Part shown: one piece after another, positions 52,706-60,795 of the stretch
How positions within the stretch are numbered: the first letter of the stretch is position 1
Layout: the number at the start of each line of letters is the position of its first letter
DNA from: Treponemataceae bacterium
GTDB taxonomy: Bacteria; Spirochaetota; Spirochaetia; Treponematales; Treponemataceae
DNA length: 64,000 nucleotides
NCBI GenBank assembly: GCA_024402435.1
Contig: JAKSTU010000008.1
Span: 1-64,000, forward strand
Direction: 5' to 3'
Position numbers and translations under genes: made by a program
The notes under the pieces: generated by a model
What the model saw: only the letters and a program-made list of their open reading frames with translations
What the model was told of the DNA's origin: nothing
Database searches by the model: none

Positions 52706-54934
52706 TTAATACAATTTTCTGAATTTACCAGGAGTTATTCCTGTCATTCTGCTGAAGAATCTAATGAAATTCTGCGCATTTCCATAATTCAGTTCTTTTG
52801 CAATGTCACCCACAGAAAGTTCTGTTTCCAACAAAAGCCGTTTTGCTTCATTCAACTGATATTCTTCTGTGTATTCCGTAAATGTTATGTTTTTTTCAGT
52901 TTTCAAAAGCTTCCATATTGATGTTGGATGAACGCCAAGAATGTCAGCACATTCAGCCAGTGTAATATCACCCTTTTTCTCAGCAATCAATTCCTGAATT
53001 CTGCTTAAAAGCGCATAAGAATTGTTTTCAAGATACGCCAATCTTGTCTTGATTATGGGATCAATGCATTTTCTTTTTATAAGACGCCGGGTATGATCCA
53101 ATTCTGCCGTGTTGAGCAGCTCCCGATAAACAGAGACAAGTCCGTCAGGGTAAACGTCCTGCAAATTTAAGCCAAGTTCAATTGTTGTAAGCCAAATTGT
53201 GTTGACAAATCGGATTTTGCAGACCAGCAGTTCGTGATCCCGCCCGGAAAAACCCCTTAAGTATGTCATGAATCCGTCAGTTGCATGATAACAGGATTCC
53301 AAATCCCCTGAATGAATTGCGTTTCTGATTTCTTCTTCGTAATGAGCGTCATAACCCGGTGCAGAAACAATTTCTTGGGATACATAAAAATTGCATCCTT
53401 CCGGATCTTTTCCGGAAGCCAAAGCATTCAGGCTTTCCCTGTACGCCCGGCTTATGCACATGATTTGGGACTGAGTTCCGCTTACGCCCATAAGAACTTC
53501 GTAATTTGCAGTTTCTTTTGCGCTTTCTTTTATGCCATCGTAAAAAGCGGTAATTTTTTTCAGCAGAAGGTCCTCATCATTTTCAGAAAAAATTGCAAAA
53601 ATAGCGCTTGCCGTATAAAGAGGCGGCATCCAGGCCAAAGATTTTATATCCTGTGGCAATTCCTGCAGAATCCTGAGGCAAAGGGCATCTTCGTCTACCA
53701 CATCAATAGTTTCTTCATCATGAAAATTCAGGACAACTGTACAAGTTGCAAAAAAACTGTTTCTGACAAGACCGAATCTTTCAAGGAATTCATTGCATTC
53801 TTCTGCTTTTACTTCTCCGCGGATCAATCTGAGTTCAAAAAGTTCCATCAAACGGATTTGCTGCTGGCCAACGATTTTTTCCAGAACTTTTTTGTCATTT
53901 TTCAGTGTACGTAGGCTTCCGGCAACCAAATCCAGATCATTGCCATATTCGTTTTTTCTCTCCTGAATATCCTGAACATTGATTTCTTTTATAAGATTGT
54001 CTACCGGACTGTAAAGGAAAAAACCCAGAATTATTGAAAAAACACTGAAAAGAAGAAGAATGGGAATCAATATAAATGAAAATTTGTAACCTGGCGTGAA
54101 TTTTGAAAAATCATAAAAAACCGTATATTTCCAGTTGAGAATTCCGCTTGTCTTTTGTGAAATCAGCAAATTGGCGGGCAGTTTTGCATCCTGTCTGCAA
54201 TAATCAGCATATTCCGGATTGCTTGCAAAAACTATATTGCCGTTTTCTTCCTGAACCACAATTTCATGATGCCGCTCCAGAAGATCAGTAAGTGAAGATT
54301 TCCATGTGTCAAGATTAATTTTGGAAATGAAGAAGGCATATGTATTGTAACTTGCAGAAGGAAGCCACATTATCAGATTCAGTCCGTCGTTTTCCAAAGT
54401 AACTCTGTAATTCCGGTCAACTTTGTTGATTTCCGTTTCCTGCTCTGTATATTTCCAATAAATTTTATTCCGGCCTTCTGTTTTTTCCCGATTCAAATTT
54501 TCAAGAATTTCTTTGTTGAAAACTTCCGGAACTGTAAACAGACCTTTGTTGTTCAAAACCCAATTTGTTTTCAGATTGGCAAAGGTAAAACCAAGTATCC
54601 AGTCATTGAAAAGACCGTTTCCGGCAAGTTCATCATAAGAAGTTTTATAATATGAATAATTATTGTAAGTAATGTTGTTGTCCAACATCCATTTTATGCT
54701 GTCACTTTCGGACATAAGGACATAATATTCACGCAAATTTGAAAGCATTTCATCATTTTTCTGGACAAGCCTCTTGATGAGATTCTCGGTTTCAAACAAA
54801 GCGTTTTCTTTTGTAGTTTTTTTCCAATCAGAATAAATGTAAATTCCGAAGGAAAAAATCACCAGTAAAAGGAGAATTGCTATTCCGAGAAAAAGAGTGG
54901 CTTTATAACTAATGAAACGCTTCTGTTTTTTCAA
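52706..54934 (-). CDS. Membrane-bound AraC-family transcriptional regulator (YesS-like)
   Basis: Probably senses an extracytoplasmic sugar and switches on the RG-I genes. In the 742-aa protein membrane segment 1 is at about residues 12-34, an extracytoplasmic sensor (Cache-like) domain at about 35-285, and membrane segment 2 at about 286-311. A cytoplasmic linker follows, then a C-terminal pair of helix-turn-helix motifs at about 640-742 (ITLAECADILGVHPTSIWKLLK and VGDIAKELNYGNAQNFIRFFSRMTGITPGKFR-type). The start is a TTG 6 bases after GAGG. Same domain plan as B. subtilis YesS/YtdP. Confidence 0.88.
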   Translation of the reverse strand: MKKQKRFISYKATLFLGIAILLLLVIFSFGIYIYSDWKKTTKENALFETENLIKRLVQKNDEMLSNLREYYVLMSESDSIKWMLDNNITYNNYSYYKTSYDELAGNGLFNDWILGFTFANLKTNWVLNNKGLFTVPEVFNKEILENLNREKTEGRNKIYWKYTEQETEINKVDRNYRVTLENDGLNLIMWLPSASYNTYAFFISKINLDTWKSSLTDLLERHHEIVVQEENGNIVFASNPEYADYCRQDAKLPANLLISQKTSGILNWKYTVFYDFSKFTPGYKFSFILIPILLLFSVFSIILGFFLYSPVDNLIKEINVQDIQERKNEYGNDLDLVAGSLRTLKNDKKVLEKIVGQQQIRLMELFELRLIRGEVKAEECNEFLERFGLVRNSFFATCTVVLNFHDEETIDVVDEDALCLRILQELPQDIKSLAWMPPLYTASAIFAIFSENDEDLLLKKITAFYDGIKESAKETANYEVLMGVSGTQSQIMCISRAYRESLNALASGKDPEGCNFYVSQEIVSAPGYDAHYEEEIRNAIHSGDLESCYHATDGFMTYLRGFSGRDHELLVCKIRFVNTIWLTTIELGLNLQDVYPDGLVSVYRELLNTAELDHTRRLIKRKCIDPIIKTRLAYLENNSYALLSRIQELIAEKKGDITLAECADILGVHPTSIWKLLKTEKNITFTEYTEEYQLNEAKRLLLETELSVGDIAKELNYGNAQNFIRFFSRMTGITPGKFRKLY

Positions 54935-54942
54935 GGATTACC

Positions 54943-55626
54943 TCAAACATCGTCGGGAATTAGTTCATAAACTTTCAGATTTGAATACTCTGCAACCATC
55001 GGGGCAAGCTGCCGGAATCCGATTCTACCGTTTTTCAGGAACGGGCCGAAAGTTGATCCGTCATCTGTAAACTCAAAAATATTCAGTCCGTTTATCGAGA
55101 AAATGATTTTCTCACGGAATTTTACGATTTTCATTCGGAATGGGTCTTTGCAGTCTTTTGCATCGGGGATAGGATCTGCACCTTGAGCAACAAGATGGAA
55201 TCCGTAGCTTTTTCGGAGATTGCATGTATGAAAAGTCCTTTCATCAATCTCTTTTCTTCTGAAATAGGAAAGATGAAATGCGTTTATATCTCCATGATGA
55301 TACTGGACATATTCTCCGGTTCTTTTTTGAAGGTCATTATCAAATAAATCAGAGTGATTTTTACCCATGGCACTGAAAAAAATCATTGCCAAACCGGGTT
55401 CTTCCAAAGGCAAAAAATCCCATTCTATTTCCAGATCCGAAGGAAATTCTTTGTTACACCAAAAGACAAAATTTGCTTTCTGACCATTTTCGGCCGGAAG
55501 AGCATTTTTCATACGGAGACGCTTGTTTTCAAAACTGAATACAGCCTCCCCTTCAAGAACAAAATCTTTTATGTCAGAAGCTGATTCAAGAGAATTTTCG
55601 TATATTAATTTTTCTTTATAAAGCAA
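54943..55626 (-). CDS. YesU-like DUF1961 protein
   Basis: 227 aa, beta-jelly-roll type, no signal peptide. The blocks FSAMGKNHSDLFD, YVQYHHGDINAFHLSYFRRK and CNLRKSYGFHLVAQGADPIP match the DUF1961 family, whose B. subtilis member YesU is inside the rhamnogalacturonan cluster. No activity is established; a sugar-binding or lyase-accessory role is inferred from context. It starts at TTG 55626 after GGGAG and lies 8 bp before the regulator gene. Confidence 0.75.
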   Translation of the reverse strand: MLYKEKLIYENSLESASDIKDFVLEGEAVFSFENKRLRMKNALPAENGQKANFVFWCNKEFPSDLEIEWDFLPLEEPGLAMIFFSAMGKNHSDLFDNDLQKRTGEYVQYHHGDINAFHLSYFRRKEIDERTFHTCNLRKSYGFHLVAQGADPIPDAKDCKDPFRMKIVKFREKIIFSINGLNIFEFTDDGSTFGPFLKNGRIGFRQLAPMVAEYSNLKVYELIPDDV

Positions 55627-55650
55627 AAGAAATAATCTCCCAAGTGCAAA

Positions 55651-55682
55651 AAAAATCCCGAAGCATTCACCCCGGGATTTTT
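55651..55682 (-). terminator. Terminator of the MsmX-type ATPase gene
   Basis: A 10-bp stem AAAAATCCCG / CGGGATTTTT with a 12-base loop, and T-run on the minus strand. It separates the ATPase gene from the DUF1961-regulator genes. Confidence 0.85.
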
Positions 55683-55721
55683 TTATGCAAAACTAAGTTT
55701 TTTCAAACTCAGTTCTACAAA

Positions 55722-56834
55722 CTATTCGCTCTTTACAGATTCACAGATGTTGAGTTCTGTTTCTTTGTCAAAGAACTTAGCTTTTTCCATTACAGGAACA
55801 AAGTTTGTTGTCATACCAAGCTGGAACTTAAGGTCCGGTGATGTACGAACAACCAACTGCTGTGTCTTTGTCTGCAGGAACAGGTTTGTTTCAGCACCCA
55901 GTGGCTCAATAACAGATACTTTCATCTGCATATTGTTTGCAACTGTAGGATTGTCAGCATATGTCATGTCCTCAGGGCGGATACCGAAGTAAACTTCTTT
56001 ACCAACATAAGCCTTAAGAGTTTTAGCCTGCTCATCAGTAGGTGTAATCTCGAAAGAACCTTCGTCAGCAACCAGTTTTCCACCTTTTTCAAGGATTTTG
56101 ACTGTCAGGAAGTTCATTGGCGGTGAACCGATGAAGCCAGCAACAAACTTGTTGATCGGGTGGTTGTACAAGTACATAGGTGATCCGATCTGCTGGATTT
56201 TTCCGTCTTTCATAACAACGATCTTGTCTGACATTGTCATAGCTTCGATCTGGTCATGAGTTACGTAAATCATTGTTGCCTTGAGGCGGTGATGCAGGTC
56301 AGAGATTTCTGCACGCATCTGAACACGAAGTTTAGCATCCAAGTTAGACAGAGGTTCGTCAAACAAGAATACTTTAGGATTACGAACGATTGCACGTCCA
56401 ACTGCAACACGCTGGCGCTGTCCACCGGAGAGTGCCTTGGGTTTGCGATCAAGAAGTTTCTCGATATCAAGGATACGAGCTGCTTCGTTTACGCGGCGTT
56501 CGATTTCTGCTTTGTCTGTCTTGCGGATTTTAAGACCGAAAGCCATGTTGTCATAAACTGACATATGGGGGTACAAAGCGTAGTTCTGGAATACCATTGC
56601 GATGTTGCGATCTTTCGGGGGAACGTCATTCATGAGTTCACCGTCGATGTACAATTCACCTTCTGTGATGTCTTCCAGACCGGCTACCATACGAAGTGTT
56701 GTAGATTTACCACATCCTGAGGGACCTACGAACACAACGAATTCCTGATCTTCTACAGTGATGTTTGCGTTGTCAACAGCGCGAACATTGCCGTCATAGA
56801 CCTTTCCGATTCCTTTGAGTTCAACTTTTGCCAT
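55722..56834 (-). CDS. Multi-sugar ABC transporter ATP-binding protein (MsmX/UgpC type)
   Basis: Energises carbohydrate importers that lack their own ATPase. About 370 aa: Walker A FVGPSGCGKSTTLRM near residue 34, Q-loop MVFQNYALYPHM near 80, signature ALSGGQRQRVAVGRA near 132, Walker B VFLFDEPLSNLDAKLR near 153, H-loop YVTHDQ near 190, and a C-terminal MalK-like TOBE domain from about 240. The RG transporter genes nearby encode no ATPase, so this is the likely partner, though such proteins usually serve several importers. ATG at 56834 with GGAGG upstream; an earlier TTG is less likely. Confidence 0.93.
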   Translation of the reverse strand: MAKVELKGIGKVYDGNVRAVDNANITVEDQEFVVFVGPSGCGKSTTLRMVAGLEDITEGELYIDGELMNDVPPKDRNIAMVFQNYALYPHMSVYDNMAFGLKIRKTDKAEIERRVNEAARILDIEKLLDRKPKALSGGQRQRVAVGRAIVRNPKVFLFDEPLSNLDAKLRVQMRAEISDLHHRLKATMIYVTHDQIEAMTMSDKIVVMKDGKIQQIGSPMYLYNHPINKFVAGFIGSPPMNFLTVKILEKGGKLVADEGSFEITPTDEQAKTLKAYVGKEVYFGIRPEDMTYADNPTVANNMQMKVSVIEPLGAETNLFLQTKTQQLVVRTSPDLKFQLGMTTNFVPVMEKAKFFDKETELNICESVKSE

Positions 56835-56972
56835 AAAGCTAAAAGCCTCCAAAAATTATTTTATCTATTTGAATATAAATCACAAAAACATATCTGTCAA
56901 ACTTTTTTTTCAGAAAATCATATTTTTTTCTGAATTGACGGCAGATAACCAACAATCATTTGCCCTAACCCG

Positions 56973-58406
56973 TCAGACTTTGATTTCTGCGGTAAGACCA
57001 AGTGAATCTTTGTTTGCTTCAAGAACAGGATTTACTACTTTGGAAAGGAATGCCTCCACCTGTTCTTTTGAACGGCCTGTATACTTTGCAGGATCCATTG
57101 TTGCTTCCAGATCTTCAAGACTCATGTTGAAAGTCGGATCTTCAGAGATGAGCTGGAGAAGATTGTTGTCCAAACCTTTCTGCTTAACGTTTGAAGCCGC
57201 TTCCATTGAAAGGGTTCTGATCCTTTCGTGAAGCTCCTGACGGTCGCCGCCGGCTTTTACTGCATCCATCATGATGTTTTCTGTTGCCATGAAAGGAAGT
57301 TCACTGCGGAGGCGTTTTTCAATGACTTTTTCGTTTACCACCAGACCGTCAACAACGTTCATGCAAAGGTCAAGAACACCGTCCATTGCAAGGAATCCTT
57401 CAGGAATTGAAAGGCGTTTGTTGGCTGAGTCATCCAGTGTGCGCTCAAACCACTGTGTTGCAGATGTGATTGCAGGATTAAGTGCGTCAATCATTACATA
57501 GCGGGAAAGTGAAGCAATGCGCTCGCTTCTCATGGGGTTACGCTTGTAGGCCATGGCAGAGGAACCGATCTGTGTTTTTTCAAAAGGTTCTTCCACTTCT
57601 TTAAGATGCTGCAGAAGGCGGATGTCATTGCTCATTTTGTGTGCACTTGCTGCAATTCCTGCAAGAACATTGCATACTCTTGTATCAACTTTGCGGGAAT
57701 AAGTCTGGCCGGAAACAGGATAGCATTCCTTGAAACCCATTTTTTCAGCAATTTTTGGATCAATCATGTCGATTTTTTCCTGGTCACCATCAAAAAGTTC
57801 AAGGAAACTTGCCTGTGTTCCGGTTGTTCCTTTTGAACCGAGAAGTTTCATTGTGCCAAGGACAAAGTCCAGTTCTTCAAGATCAAGCATGAATTCCTGA
57901 ATCCAGAGTGTGGCACGTTTTCCTACGGTTGTAGGCTGTGCAGGCTGAAAATGCGTAAATGCAAGGGTCGGAAGGCTTTTGTATTTATCTGCGAATGATG
58001 CAAGTTCGTTGATTACATTGAGGAGCTTTTTGCGGATCAGGCGCAGGGCTTCTGTCATGACGATAATGTCGGTGTTGTCTCCAACGTAGCATGATGTGGC
58101 TCCAAGGTGGATGATTCCTTTTGCCTTGGGACACTGTACACCGTATGCATAAACATGGCTCATAACATCATGGCGGACTTCTTTTTCACGGGCTTTTGCA
58201 ACGTCGTAATTGATGTCATCCTTGTGTGCTTTCAGTTCTTCAATCTGCTCATCGGTAATGGCAAGCCCAAGTTCCTTTTCTGTTTCCGCCAATGCAATCC
58301 ATAAACGGCGCCAGGTACGGAATTTCATATCCGGCGAAAAAATATACTGCATTTCCGGGCTGGCATAGCGCTCAGAAAGAGGACTAACATAACGGTCGTT
58401 GGCCAT
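56973..58406 (-). CDS. purB: Adenylosuccinate lyase
   Basis: Catalyses two fumarate-releasing steps in purine synthesis. The 477-aa protein of the fumarase/aspartase superfamily carries the signature GSSAMAYKRNPMRSERI near residue 290, HLGATSCYVGDNTD near 100 and TSTG-like FQPAQPTTVGKRA near 158. The length and lid sequence match the PurB subtype closer to eukaryotic enzymes. A GAGGTG site precedes the ATG. Divergent from trpS. Confidence 0.95.
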   Translation of the reverse strand: MANDRYVSPLSERYASPEMQYIFSPDMKFRTWRRLWIALAETEKELGLAITDEQIEELKAHKDDINYDVAKAREKEVRHDVMSHVYAYGVQCPKAKGIIHLGATSCYVGDNTDIIVMTEALRLIRKKLLNVINELASFADKYKSLPTLAFTHFQPAQPTTVGKRATLWIQEFMLDLEELDFVLGTMKLLGSKGTTGTQASFLELFDGDQEKIDMIDPKIAEKMGFKECYPVSGQTYSRKVDTRVCNVLAGIAASAHKMSNDIRLLQHLKEVEEPFEKTQIGSSAMAYKRNPMRSERIASLSRYVMIDALNPAITSATQWFERTLDDSANKRLSIPEGFLAMDGVLDLCMNVVDGLVVNEKVIEKRLRSELPFMATENIMMDAVKAGGDRQELHERIRTLSMEAASNVKQKGLDNNLLQLISEDPTFNMSLEDLEATMDPAKYTGRSKEQVEAFLSKVVNPVLEANKDSLGLTAEIKV

Positions 58407-58474
58407 AAAAACACCTCATATAAAAAGATGATTCATTCTAACAAAAATCAATTTCTCACGCAATCAAGGCTTTC

Positions 58475-58503
58475 TTGAAAATTTGCGCGGAAAATGCTAT
58501 TGT
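58475..58503 (+). promoter_or_regulatory. trpS promoter
   Basis: TTGAAA (58475-58480) and TATTGT (58498-58503) with a 17-bp spacer. GGAGG at 58518-58522 serves the ATG at 58532. Confidence 0.65.
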
Positions 58504-58531
58504 AAATCAAGTTAATCGGAGGATTTAATTT

Positions 58532-59617
58532 ATGGAAGAAATCGAAAACGGAATTTCAAACAGAACATATGAAGCTGCTCTTGAACGCAGCAAAAAAATA
58601 GAAGAAGACATTCTTGTCAATCCGAAAAAATACAAGGTACTTACAGGAGACCGTCCTACGGGAAGACTTCATATCGGTCATTATTTCGGATCTCTCCAGA
58701 ATCGCGTTCGCCTTTCAAAACTTGGTGTTCCTACATGCATTCTTATTGCGGATTATCAGGTTCTTACTGACCATGATGCTTTTTCTGAAATTTCACAGAA
58801 TACAAAACAGCTTGTAATTGACTATCTTGCCGCAGGAATTGAACCGGGTGATGACGTAATCATTTATCCCCACAGCTATGTTCCTGAAGCAAATCAGCTG
58901 ATGCTGCCTTTTCTGACACTGGTTTCCAATGCAGAATTGAGCCGCAATCCTACGGTCAAAGAAGAAATTCAGGCTGCGGGACTTAAAAGTGTAAATGCCG
59001 GAATGTACACCTACCCTGTACATCAGGCCTGTGACATTCTTTTCTGCAAGGGAAACATTGTTCCGGTCGGAAAAGACCAGCTGCCACATCTTGAGATGAC
59101 ACGGCTTATTGCCCGCCGTTTCAATGAGAAGTTTTCTCCTGAAAACCCGGTTTTCCCCGAACCGCAGGCTTTGTTGAGCAAGACACCCAGCATTCTTGGT
59201 CTTGACGGTTCCCAGAAAATGAGCAAAAGCCGCGGCAACGCAATTTTCCTATCTGCTACAGAAGACGAAACTGCAGCACTCATCAAAAAGGCAAAAACTG
59301 ATGCAGACCGCAACATTACTTACGATCCGGAAAATCGTCCTGAAGTTGCAAACCTCTTGATGCTGATTTCACTTTGTACAGGTGAAGAACCGGAAGCTGT
59401 TGCCGCAAAAATCGGGGAAGGCGGCGGCGGAATGCTCAAGAAGACACTTACTGAAGCATTGAATGAAAAACTCCGTCCGCTCCGCACAGAGCGCAAACGG
59501 CTTGAGGCTGCACCGGACTACATCCGTCAGGTATTGCTTACAGGTGGTGAAAAAGCCCGTGAAATGGCAATTGAAACACTCAAAGAAGTGCGTCACTGCA
59601 TGAACATGGAAATCTGA
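58532..59617 (+). CDS. trpS: Tryptophanyl-tRNA synthetase
   Basis: Charges tRNA-Trp. The 361-aa class I synthetase has PTGRLHIGHYFGSLQNR (HIGH motif) near residue 42 and the KMSKS loop LDGSQKMSKSRGN near 225. The tryptophan pocket region is near 150-170 (YPVHQACDILFCKG). An N-terminal extension of about 30 residues precedes the core. It converges with the ATP-grasp gene with a 14-bp gap. Confidence 0.95.
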   Translation: MEEIENGISNRTYEAALERSKKIEEDILVNPKKYKVLTGDRPTGRLHIGHYFGSLQNRVRLSKLGVPTCILIADYQVLTDHDAFSEISQNTKQLVIDYLAAGIEPGDDVIIYPHSYVPEANQLMLPFLTLVSNAELSRNPTVKEEIQAAGLKSVNAGMYTYPVHQACDILFCKGNIVPVGKDQLPHLEMTRLIARRFNEKFSPENPVFPEPQALLSKTPSILGLDGSQKMSKSRGNAIFLSATEDETAALIKKAKTDADRNITYDPENRPEVANLLMLISLCTGEEPEAVAAKIGEGGGGMLKKTLTEALNEKLRPLRTERKRLEAAPDYIRQVLLTGGEKAREMAIETLKEVRHCMNMEI

Positions 59618-59631
59618 TTTTCATAAAGGTG

Positions 59632-60780
59632 CTAGATGATCCAGGGGCTTCCGAGCATAAGGCTGCGGGAAAGTTCCTGGATTTTTTTTTCGTCGGGAAG
59701 GCCTTTCTGTACGACACAGGCAATTCTGCTGGCGTGACTTGACGGATTTGAAATAACATGGTCACCTTTTTTCTTGAAGACGAACTTTTCACCGGACACA
59801 AGCGGAAAATCATCCCGGACTATTGTGCCTTTGAATGCCGGAAGATAATTGTACATTGTGTATGAATCAGTTTTTTCTTCGTTTTTGGAACCGAAAAGAA
59901 CATCTGAGTAAAAATCCTTACTTGCGGTCTGAAAAAGTTCTTTCATTCCACCGCCGATTCTGGCCGCAAAATCAATTGGAACAAGAATCCCTTCCGGAAG
60001 AAGCTTGAAATCAAATTGGGCAAAAGAAATGTCATCCTCTGAAAAAAGGCATTGCAGCCATGAAAAGATTTCTTTCTCGAAAAACTTGTATTCTGGCAAC
60101 GAGGGTGACAAAAAAGAAACAATTTGCGTGCAAGGTTTGTCATTAATCAGAACAACTTTTTTTCTGCACAGTCTGAGAAGTTTTTTTTCAACTTTGTTTA
60201 CAAAACAGTCACAGGAAAATTCTGGTCCTTCTGTAAACGCCGAAAGAATTGCTCTTGAAGTACTTACATTCATTATCCGCATTGCATGATTTTTTATTTC
60301 AGAAGCTTTTTCCATGTAAAAAGAAACTTTTTCCTTTTCTTTCAATGGGATAATTTCCACGCCATAACCGGAAAAAAGTCCCTCAGGTTTTACAACGATA
60401 TAAGAATCCGGGTCCAAATGAGAAACTGCATCTTCATAAGTGTCAAACAGATCGGGAACTTTATGGCCGGAATCCTTTAACAACTGATAAAACAAAGTTT
60501 TGGACCGGGAAGCCTTGAGTGCTTTGTCAGAAATCCTGCAGTTTCCGTTTTTTATGCACCAGGAAATCCAATTTTCAGTCAAGGGAACCACAAAGCTTTC
60601 AGAATCCGGTTCCAAATTGTCCGAAAAATCAATCAGCGGAGCGTCTTTTTGCGAAACAAACCCTTTCATGAAAGGTGCATCACAAAAAGACACATCAAAA
60701 CCTTTTTCAGAAAAACTGGAACGGATTTTTTCCAGTGAGAACAAACTGGCAGCGCCTGCAAAAATCAGTTTTGAAGACAA
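59632..60780 (-). CDS. ATP-grasp family protein of unknown substrate
   Basis: 382 aa. A pre-ATP-grasp Rossmann-like start (KLIFAGAASLFSLEKIRSSF) precedes the ATP-grasp fold. The nucleotide-binding lysine is in SYIVVKPEGLFSGYGVEII near residue 128, CDCFVNKVEKKLLR lies near 198, and the metal-binding end has FAQFDFKLLPEGILVPIDFAARIGGGM near 255. Members ligate a carboxylate to an amine or thiol using ATP. Partner genes that would show the substrate are absent. It lies 15 bp after lon on the same strand and is probably cotranscribed. Confidence 0.75.
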   Translation of the reverse strand: MSSKLIFAGAASLFSLEKIRSSFSEKGFDVSFCDAPFMKGFVSQKDAPLIDFSDNLEPDSESFVVPLTENWISWCIKNGNCRISDKALKASRSKTLFYQLLKDSGHKVPDLFDTYEDAVSHLDPDSYIVVKPEGLFSGYGVEIIPLKEKEKVSFYMEKASEIKNHAMRIMNVSTSRAILSAFTEGPEFSCDCFVNKVEKKLLRLCRKKVVLINDKPCTQIVSFLSPSLPEYKFFEKEIFSWLQCLFSEDDISFAQFDFKLLPEGILVPIDFAARIGGGMKELFQTASKDFYSDVLFGSKNEEKTDSYTMYNYLPAFKGTIVRDDFPLVSGEKFVFKKKGDHVISNPSSHASRIACVVQKGLPDEKKIQELSRSLMLGSPWII

Positions 60781-60795
60781 AATCGTGTCTCAGAA

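Noticed and set aside
53312-53914. 200-aa plus-strand frame inside the AraC-type regulator
   Set aside because: Antisense shadow with no promoter or ribosome site; the regulator domains are clear.
56910-56935. Inverted repeat TCAGAAAA...TTTTCTGA after purB as a terminator
   Set aside because: On the purB strand the stem is followed by A, not T, so it would not work as an intrinsic terminator.
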